Below, in pieces: positions 58,675 through 64,000 of a stretch of 64,000 nucleotides of DNA. A program made the translations under genes and the position numbers. The stretch lies in the NCBI GenBank assembly GCA_934277545.1, contig CAKQUG010000006.1, positions 1 to 64,000 of the forward strand, written 5' to 3'. Position 1 is the first letter of the stretch, and each line of letters begins with the position of its first letter. The stretch comes from an uncultured Alphaproteobacteria bacterium. Lineage in GTDB: Bacteria > Pseudomonadota > Alphaproteobacteria > RF32 > CAG-239. A model generated the notes under the pieces. The model was not told the origin of the DNA, ran no database searches, and saw only the letters and a list, made by a program, of their open reading frames with translations.

Positions 58675-59280
58675 TTATTTCGGATAGCCTACCGGCTGAT
58701 GAGCGATTGTAAATTCATCTTCGCTCAAATTCAAAGCCTTTGCCACTGCTTCATCATTTGGTAAACCGCGAATTACCGTGCCAAGACCTTTGGAGGCCGC
58801 ATATAAATAAACATTTTGATAAGCGGAACCGGCATAAGCAAAGCCCCACATTTTATCCGAACTGGTATAAATTAAATGAACGGGTGCCTGCAAAATATAA
58901 TCCTGCTTTTCTGCCAAATACGGCAATAAATTTTTATCCGAAACTTTTTCCAATTGATTTTCTTTTGCCTCATATAACCAAGCACCCTCGCCGTTCAACA
59001 TAAAAACTTTCAAATTTTGATTATTAAAAGCAGTCGGAATAGTTATTTTATCATATTGGTTAACCCCTGCGGCGCTCCACAAAATCTCGCTTAAGGTAGT
59101 ATCGTCAATCCGTTTATCCGTATCATAGTTTCTGCCGGAATGACGAATATTCAAAAGCTGCATTAACGGCGCCGACTGCGCTTCCAAATCAGGTTCGGGA
59201 AGTTTTTTTATCTCCGCGGCGTTTGCAGCGACAGACACAAGTATGAATGCGGCTAAACTGATTGTAAAAAATTTGTTCAT
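58675..59280 (-). CDS. Exported nitroreductase-family protein (SagB-type)
   Basis: A 201-residue protein from the ATG at 59280 (AAGGAT upstream; the frame is open further but unsupported). Signal peptide NKFFTISLAAFILVSVAANA. The nitroreductase fold is visible: LLNIRHSGRNYDTDKRID (FMN-phosphate Arg-x-S pattern), LSEILWSAAGVNQYD, WGFAYAGSAYQNVYLYAASK, GLGTVIRGLPND and IAHQPVGYPK. Exported forms occur in gut bacteria; substrate unknown. Confidence 0.8.
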   Translation of the reverse strand: MNKFFTISLAAFILVSVAANAAEIKKLPEPDLEAQSAPLMQLLNIRHSGRNYDTDKRIDDTTLSEILWSAAGVNQYDKITIPTAFNNQNLKVFMLNGEGAWLYEAKENQLEKVSDKNLLPYLAEKQDYILQAPVHLIYTSSDKMWGFAYAGSAYQNVYLYAASKGLGTVIRGLPNDEAVAKALNLSEDEFTIAHQPVGYPK

Positions 59281-59290
59281 TTTGTTATCC

Positions 59291-59974
59291 TTAATTCTTA
59301 CTAAAATGTTTTTTGACAGTTTTATAAACGTCCTGCATATTATCGCAGATTTCAAAGGCGCCGGCCTCCGTACAAGCAGCAGCATATTCCGGCGTGTTAT
59401 GCCCTGTAGCTCCGATATAAGCGATAACCGGTATTCCGGCGGCAACCGCAGCTTTTATGCCGGCAACGGAATCTTCCACCACCAAACAATTTTGCGGTTC
59501 AAAGCCCATTTTTTCCGCCGCATACAAAAAAATATCCGGCGCCGGTTTTCCGTTTGCCACCATATAAGCGGTAAAAGTGTTATGCCCGTCAAAATATTTA
59601 CCCAAACCGAGTTTTTTAACTTTTTTATTATGCTTTTCGATTGTAGCGCCGGTTGCAACACACTGAGCAAAATTTTTATCATCTAAAATTTTTTCTATAT
59701 CCGTTGTCAGCACTAATTCAGAGGCAATCAGCCTGTCTTCGTTTTGATGAATTTCTTCCCAAAATTTTTCATCAAGTTTTATATTCGGAAAATCTACAGA
59801 AAACAAATCCACCTTGGTTTTATCGGCCTTCCCTTCTAAATATTGTTTTTGCTGAGCCGGCGAAAGTTTTAAACCATATAGTTTTTGCAGCGTGTCGGTC
59901 CAATTTTGCACCCACAAATGCTCGCTGTCCGCCAAAACTCCGTCAAAATCCCAAATCAGCAAATTTTTATGCAT
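59291..59974 (-). CDS. HAD-superfamily phosphatase (PGMB/YqaB-like)
   Basis: A 227-residue HAD subfamily IA hydrolase. WDFDGVLADSEHLW is motif I with both Asp; CVATGATIEKHNKKVKKLGL gives motif II (Thr) and the Lys; LVVEDSVAGIKAAVAAGIPVIAY is motifs III/IV. The four-helix cap lies at about 15-85. It acts on a small phosphorylated metabolite; which one cannot be told. It starts immediately after the glycosyltransferase gene end. Confidence 0.88.
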   Translation of the reverse strand: MHKNLLIWDFDGVLADSEHLWVQNWTDTLQKLYGLKLSPAQQKQYLEGKADKTKVDLFSVDFPNIKLDEKFWEEIHQNEDRLIASELVLTTDIEKILDDKNFAQCVATGATIEKHNKKVKKLGLGKYFDGHNTFTAYMVANGKPAPDIFLYAAEKMGFEPQNCLVVEDSVAGIKAAVAAGIPVIAYIGATGHNTPEYAAACTEAGAFEICDNMQDVYKTVKKHFSKN

Positions 59975-61600
59975 TTAATTCTCCTTATGTCGATATTCAT
60001 CTTTTAAAATCCACAAAGACGGAAGCTCCGTTTGCTTGTAATATTTTTTAACCAAATCCATATTCCATATATAGGCTTTAGGCTGCGGAATATTAATCAG
60101 CAATTCGGTTAAAGGATAATCTTTTATATTCATTTTCTGATATAAATACGTCATATCCGCATTGTATTCAAACAGTTTTTTCTCTCGGCGCTCGCTGAAC
60201 GGAGTGTTCATATAATCCGTCGTAAAAATAATTGTCGGCCTTTTTTTGATAATCACTTCATCCAAATTTGTTTTTTTACCAGCAAAATTTGTTTCATACA
60301 CATAACCGGTGTCGTTTAATAAAAACCAAACATAACCACTGTCGGGACGGAACAAATTAGGGCTGTAATTATGCGCATTCATAACCATTTCATCGGCCGA
60401 AGTGTTTTCGATAATAAATTTAGTATTCAACAAAGCATTCTTTATTTGGTCGCGGTATATCTCGCTGCTGAAATTAGCGTAGTTTGCCGAACCTAAAATA
60501 CAGATAGAGCAAAATAAAAACAAATCAAATAATTTTTGCTTAAATTTTGACATATTTCCAAACAAAACATCTGCAATGATTATTGAAGCAAACGCCAGCA
60601 ATAAAGAAAAATAATGCGGATACGGCGAAAAAGTCAAAAGCCTTGCCCCGAGTTCTCCGAAAAACAAAACAACCAAACAAAGACTGGCAGGTTTCTTTAT
60701 TTGCAAAAACTTAGCATAAAGCAAAACCGCCGCCGTGCTAAGAACGGTCGTAATCGGCGTAAACCGAACAGCACCCCAACCGTTGACAAAAGGCAAATAC
60801 AGCTGAAAATTCCCCAAATTAACCTGTACTCTGTGCAAACCGTAATATTGCACCAGCGCACTGTTCAACGTATAATTTAATTCAATATATTTGAAAAACA
60901 TTCCGTGATAGCACAACCAAGCGACAAAACTCAATGTGATAACAGCTGGCAATATCAGCGCCTTGCCGAAATCTGCAGGTTTAATTTGCTTTTGCCCTAA
61001 CAAAATAAAAGTATATATTGCCAACACCAACAGTAACAATATAATCTTTTGCAAAAAGAAAAATGAAAGTGTAAAAAGCACAAATGAAATGATTAAATCT
61101 TTGCCGCGTTTTTCCTCCAAATAAGACAAATAATAATATAAAGCACTCCAAAAACATAAATTCATAAACGTATCCGGCCGAAATTCCGTGATATAGCGGC
61201 TGTCATCATAGCCGCCGCAAAACAATAAAAACGCAGCCAACCAAACTTGCCAACCACCCAGCCATTTTGCAATAATTTTATAAATATAAAACCAACAGGT
61301 AAACGAAACCGCCACCGCAACAATTCGGGAAACATAGGCAATATTTAAATTATCATACATCAGTCCGGCAACCGGAGCAAACAAATACCACAACAGCGGA
61401 TTATGATGTTCAAAAAAATCAATATACGGCGTTTTGCCGCTCCATACCAGCCAGGAAACATGCAAATGTTCAAATTCATCGGACGGATAACCCATATAGA
61501 ACATATCAAAAACAATTTTGACCAACAACAAGGCTATTGTCAAAAGAACCAAACATCCTGTTATGCTAATGTTACTTAAATTTATCTTATACTTCATCAT
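59975..61600 (-). CDS. GT-C glycosyltransferase family 39-like membrane protein
   Basis: A 541-residue protein with about ten membrane segments in its first 400 residues and a periplasmic C-terminal domain. YPSDEFEHLHVSWLVWSGKT (about 35-54) places the Asp/Glu pair of the first periplasmic loop, and FFEHHNPLLWYLFAPV follows, as in PMT/ArnT-type transferases using polyprenyl-phosphate sugars. Acceptor unknown; LPS or protein glycosylation are possible. Tandem ATGs (61600/61597) without a clear ribosome site. Contiguous with the HAD phosphatase gene. Confidence 0.75.
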   Translation of the reverse strand: MMKYKINLSNISITGCLVLLTIALLLVKIVFDMFYMGYPSDEFEHLHVSWLVWSGKTPYIDFFEHHNPLLWYLFAPVAGLMYDNLNIAYVSRIVAVAVSFTCWFYIYKIIAKWLGGWQVWLAAFLLFCGGYDDSRYITEFRPDTFMNLCFWSALYYYLSYLEEKRGKDLIISFVLFTLSFFFLQKIILLLLVLAIYTFILLGQKQIKPADFGKALILPAVITLSFVAWLCYHGMFFKYIELNYTLNSALVQYYGLHRVQVNLGNFQLYLPFVNGWGAVRFTPITTVLSTAAVLLYAKFLQIKKPASLCLVVLFFGELGARLLTFSPYPHYFSLLLAFASIIIADVLFGNMSKFKQKLFDLFLFCSICILGSANYANFSSEIYRDQIKNALLNTKFIIENTSADEMVMNAHNYSPNLFRPDSGYVWFLLNDTGYVYETNFAGKKTNLDEVIIKKRPTIIFTTDYMNTPFSERREKKLFEYNADMTYLYQKMNIKDYPLTELLINIPQPKAYIWNMDLVKKYYKQTELPSLWILKDEYRHKEN

Positions 61601-61765
61601 ATTTATATTATAAAATAGCCAACAAAACTAAGTCAATTTATTTCTAAATCTGTCCACGCCAAAATATACCTATCATTTTATACCCAAATACAAAAAAAAT
61701 ACTTACATAAAAATTTTTCCAAGAATATACTGTCAGAGTGTTATGTGTTATAAAATAGGGAAAAA

Positions 61766-62377
61766 ATGAAACTTATAGAATTTTTAAAAGGAATTCCGGC
61801 GCGCTTGCAATGGAATTTATCAAAACTTACCGTTGTTGAATTGATTTATATTGCAGCGATTCCATTCATGATGAATTATGCGCGTGCCGAACTTTTTACG
61901 GAAGGCGGCTTGGTAGAAAATTTACAGCTTTTGATTTTAGGAATAGCTTTGATTATCGCCCTGCGTTCACCAAAGGATAAAACTTTATTTACGGCTCTGA
62001 CACTGGTTATTGTGCTTATGCTTATGCGTGAAACCAATTTAGGGCGTTCCTATTTTTGCGAAAAATATTTATCGCCGGATGAAATCTGCCGTTGGAAAAA
62101 TATGAAATACGGCTTTATAGTCGAACCTCTGCGTAACCTTTACGGCGCGTATATTCTGTATTATATATGGAGCAAAAAAGTATATCAAACCTTATGGCGC
62201 TATATTTTGCAGGCTCCTGTTTTTGTTTGGGATTCTTTCGTTTTAGTCGGTGCGATAATTGCGGCCACCCTTGCCGAATTTCCGTTTATTGATAACGAAA
62301 TTTTGGAAGAAAGCAGCGAAATGCTGATGTATATTGCCTTTACCCATCTTATTTGGCGATATTCTCACACCGATTAA
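61766..62377 (+). CDS. Multi-pass membrane protein of unknown function
   Basis: A 203-residue protein with five or six hydrophobic segments (VELIYIAAIPFMMNYA, LQLLILGIALIIALR, LFTALTLVIVLMLM, LRNLYGAYILYYIW, SFVLVGAIIAATLAE). Conserved-looking polar residues sit at segment ends: MRETNLGRSYFCEKY, AEFPFIDNEILEESSE and FTHLIWRYSH. I do not recognise a family. AGGGA precedes the ATG. Confidence 0.65.
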   Translation: MKLIEFLKGIPARLQWNLSKLTVVELIYIAAIPFMMNYARAELFTEGGLVENLQLLILGIALIIALRSPKDKTLFTALTLVIVLMLMRETNLGRSYFCEKYLSPDEICRWKNMKYGFIVEPLRNLYGAYILYYIWSKKVYQTLWRYILQAPVFVWDSFVLVGAIIAATLAEFPFIDNEILEESSEMLMYIAFTHLIWRYSHTD

Positions 62378-62397
62378 ACGTGTAAATTTTTGTTACA

Positions 62398-63123
62398 TTA
62401 AAAGGAAGTGTTATCCAACAAAAACACTATACCGCAGCGATTAAGCTCGCATTTCTTGCAAAGTTCAGCCACCTTAGCTAAACTATAGGGCTGACATCCC
62501 ATATCTTTTGCATATTCAGTCGGAGCCGCTTTTCCGCAAACCGCATAACCGAAATTTTCATTCCAAACAACCCAATTACTATTAAAAACCTGCCCCATCT
62601 CATACAATTTCTTACAGCAGGCAACTGCGTCTTTTCCCGCCGGCATTTGATGATACACATGCAGCCTTATACCATATTTAGCCCAATATCTGGTTAAAAT
62701 CTGCAATCTGTTGCCAAACAAATCTCTGCGGTTCGCATCCAACATGCCTTGAGGAATCACTCCTGATTCAATCAAAGTTCCGGTAATATCCTTAACCGTA
62801 TCGCCGAATGATTTTTGGTTCATATACATAGCCTGTGTTTCTACAATAACCTGGGTTAAGTTTGCACTCCACTTATCCAGTTTATACATACTCATTGCTT
62901 TGGAATATCCGGCAATTCCTCCGACTGACAGCACGCCGATAATAGCCAGCACGCCCAGCATTTCAATCATACTTCGTCCGCCCTGTATATTGTTACCAAC
63001 GCCATACTTCGGCACTTCATGCCGTTTAATGGACTGAGACAGTTTCGGAGTATCCATGACTTTGTTGCCAAAGGCAACGCTTATTAAACGATAGAATACA
63101 CTATTTTCAAACTTCTTACACAT
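62398..63123 (-). CDS. Type IV prepilin-like protein with a 49-residue leader
   Basis: A 241-residue product. GGRSMIEMLGVLAIIGVL is the cleavage site plus filament helix, then GGIAGYSKAM, as in the other three prepilins. The leader contains element B translated as SVAFGNKVMDTPKLSQ. The mature domain ends in a Cys-rich tail (CKKCELNRCGIVF). AGAGG lies ten bases before the ATG. The upstream 225 bases hold a highly structured RNA with a terminator 25 bases before the start. Confidence 0.8.
   Translation of the reverse strand: MCKKFENSVFYRLISVAFGNKVMDTPKLSQSIKRHEVPKYGVGNNIQGGRSMIEMLGVLAIIGVLSVGGIAGYSKAMSMYKLDKWSANLTQVIVETQAMYMNQKSFGDTVKDITGTLIESGVIPQGMLDANRRDLFGNRLQILTRYWAKYGIRLHVYHQMPAGKDAVACCKKLYEMGQVFNSNWVVWNENFGYAVCGKAAPTEYAKDMGCQPYSLAKVAELCKKCELNRCGIVFLLDNTSF
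63001..63078 (-). repeat. Palindromic element B within the 62398 leader
   Basis: Hairpin GTTGCC-TTT-GGCAAC (63064-63078) then AAAGTCATGGATACTC and a variable stem region ending GTATGGC. The C-G pair replacing the T-A pair of the 56815 copy is compensatory. Confidence 0.7.
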
Positions 63124-63147
63124 ATTTCCGAACCTCTTAATATACCT

Positions 63148-63348
63148 AAAATAAAAACCCGCACAAAGCGGGCGGATGTTCAGAAACCGTATATGAGTAA
63201 ACGGCTCGGCTTATTCAGCACATAGCCACATTTAGCCGACATCCGTCCAACGAACAGAAATCGGCATATAAAATTTTAAGTCGCTTATGCTCTGCGACTA
63301 CTCATATAAGGGGTTCTGACGCCCTAAAAGCACCATAGTACTTTCAAA
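63148..63348 (-). ncRNA. Structured leader or small RNA with competing terminator pairing
   Basis: Minus-strand transcript of about 200 nt. A long interrupted helix joins 63299-63318 with 63181-63199; inside it lie stems GTCGC/GCGAC (63294-63298 with 63280-63284), GCCGA/TCGGC (63261-63265 with 63235-63239) and GGCT/AGCC (63224-63227 with 63208-63211). The end is an intrinsic terminator (CCCGC/GCGGG, 63158-63172, T-run). CGGATGT at 63239-63245 can pair with ACATCCG at 63173-63179, next to the terminator stem. I recognise no known riboswitch or housekeeping RNA. Confidence 0.6.
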
Positions 63349-63354
63349 AGAAAC

Positions 63355-63378
63355 ATTATCGGAAAACATAAAGGTTGT
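63355..63378 (-). promoter_or_regulatory. Possible promoter of the structured RNA
   Basis: On the minus strand GATAAT (63355-63360) preceded 15 bases earlier by TTTACA (63376-63381). The spacing is short, so this is tentative; the predicted start near 63348 fits the folded region. Confidence 0.4.
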
Positions 63379-63435
63379 AAAGAAAAAAATACTTCATCAA
63401 TAGCAATAAAATTATCACAATAATCTCATACAGAA

Positions 63436-63458
63436 AAGCCACGCACTTAATACGTGGC
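63436..63458 (-). terminator. Intrinsic terminator after the gene at 63520
   Basis: AGCCACG pairs with CGTGGCT; on the minus strand it is followed by TTTTCTG. Confidence 0.75.
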
Positions 63459-63519
63459 TCTTAAAGAAATAGCAATATTTTTCGACCTTTTTAAAATCTA
63501 ACTTTGTTATATAGACATA

Positions 63520-64000
63520 CTATCTCTCGTTACCCCGTATTGCCAATCTATTAAAATTATTCTGTTTCGAATTCATTTGCTTTTGTATATCTTTTGCAGC
63601 GTCTTTAATATCTTTTTCCTTTTGTTTTTCCAACGAACTTTTATCCTTTACATGACCACCAATCTGCATCACATCTGGATTAATTTGAAAATATTTTCCG
63701 TCTTTTTCAACAAGTCCTAACTTCTGCATATTTTTTTCAGTATTATTCATTAAGTTAGCTGCTTGTAAAGGAATGTCCTTACCACAACTCTCTTTAATAT
63801 CTTCAATAATTTTATTGAAAATTATCACTTTTTTTATTTTTTCAGAAACCACCTTATTTAAGACAGCCTTATTAGAGTTAAATGTACCGCCACATTCAAA
63901 AACTCTTTTTCCATTTCCGTCATCATCAATTTCATAAATTTTTGGCATTAAATGATGTGTACTCAAACCAATACTCGCCTGAAACTTTACACCATCAGGC
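63520..64000 (-). CDS. C-terminal part of a protein of unknown function (runs off the window)
   Basis: The minus-strand frame is open to the window edge: PDGVKFQASIGLSTHHLMPK is read upstream of the only internal start candidates, so the N-terminus lies outside. Visible parts: IYEIDDDGNGKRVFECGGTF, a helical middle (VIIFNKIIEDIKESCGKDIP) and a Lys/Gln-rich C-terminal coil (SLEKQKEKDIKDAAKDIQKQ). I do not recognise it. AT-rich, like the island at 1-3090. Confidence 0.55.
   Translation of the reverse strand, partial: PDGVKFQASIGLSTHHLMPKIYEIDDDGNGKRVFECGGTFNSNKAVLNKVVSEKIKKVIIFNKIIEDIKESCGKDIPLQAANLMNNTEKNMQKLGLVEKDGKYFQINPDVMQIGGHVKDKSSLEKQKEKDIKDAAKDIQKQMNSKQNNFNRLAIRGNER

Noticed and set aside
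63148..63348. tmRNA, RNase P RNA, SRP RNA or 6S RNA
   Set aside because: No tag reading frame or tRNA-like end, none of the conserved RNase P or SRP loops, and the fold is multi-branched rather than a 6S rod.

Overview
The window looks like a chromosomal segment of an AT-rich alphaproteobacterium. Support comes from the GANTC methyltransferase CcrM, an IalB-family protein, DUF3768, the short alphaproteobacterial HPr kinase, the 41-residue form of L36, a SPOR-nagZ-Tat gene order, and RlmN/RlmE/PrmA/XerC of alphaproteobacterial type. A gut-associated, uncultured Rhodospirillales-like lineage is my inference from the prepilin family and base composition; no rRNA gene is present to settle it.

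Layout. 1-3090 is a very AT-rich accessory island: the 5' end of a type I restriction gene (hsdR), the two-gene RloA/RloB anti-phage module, a five-hairpin cluster and a DUF3768 gene. It abuts the 3' end of tRNA-Arg(ACG). 3.3-12.4 kb holds a lipoprotein, a SPOR-nagZ-TatA-like operon, exonuclease III, an S41 protease, L33, XerC, an SH3 protein and an M20 deacylase. 12.6-27.6 kb is almost all on the minus strand: an MsbA-like exporter, then what reads as one long unit of DUF4381-BatA-BatB/C-BatD-nuclease-TsaE-HprK-MlaE-MlaF-RadA-CvpA, with an M23 endopeptidase upstream. 28-47.5 kb is mixed housekeeping: regulators, RlmN, CCA-adding enzyme, AnmK plus a ROK kinase (cell-wall sugar recycling), CrcB, PrmA, aminopeptidase P, CcrM, two tandem Ppx/GppA genes and RlmE. 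47.5-64 kb mixes core genes (EttA, L36, a two-component system beside a truncated eptA) with four loci encoding type IV prepilin-like proteins.

The most unusual content is the prepilin-like family (47941-48777, 56020-56907, 57205-58280, 62398-63123, plus an orphan head at 4622-4729). All four share the GxSMIEMLGVLAII prepilin motif but carry leaders of about 49 to 150 residues before the cleavage glycine. In at least three of them the leader is built from translated palindromic repeats whose stems show compensatory changes. Two loci share a roughly 177-bp promoter block bounded by inverted repeats (a perfect 22 bp at 56923/57079), and one copy lies between two divergent prepilin genes. One gene has a (TC)7T tract that puts its 5' head out of frame by one dinucleotide. 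A fourth gene is preceded by a strongly folded RNA of about 200 nt with competing terminator-type pairings. Together these suggest a surface-filament gene family with several variation or switching devices; this is inference from sequence and needs experiment.

Other points: a candidate 23-residue hydrophobic peptide gene (47785), a cluster of CAGATT boxes controlling a PmrAB-like pair and an eptA remnant, five genes with good promoters but no Shine-Dalgarno sequence, and enzymes that appear to have lost key residues (HAD at 42260, nuclease at 19391).
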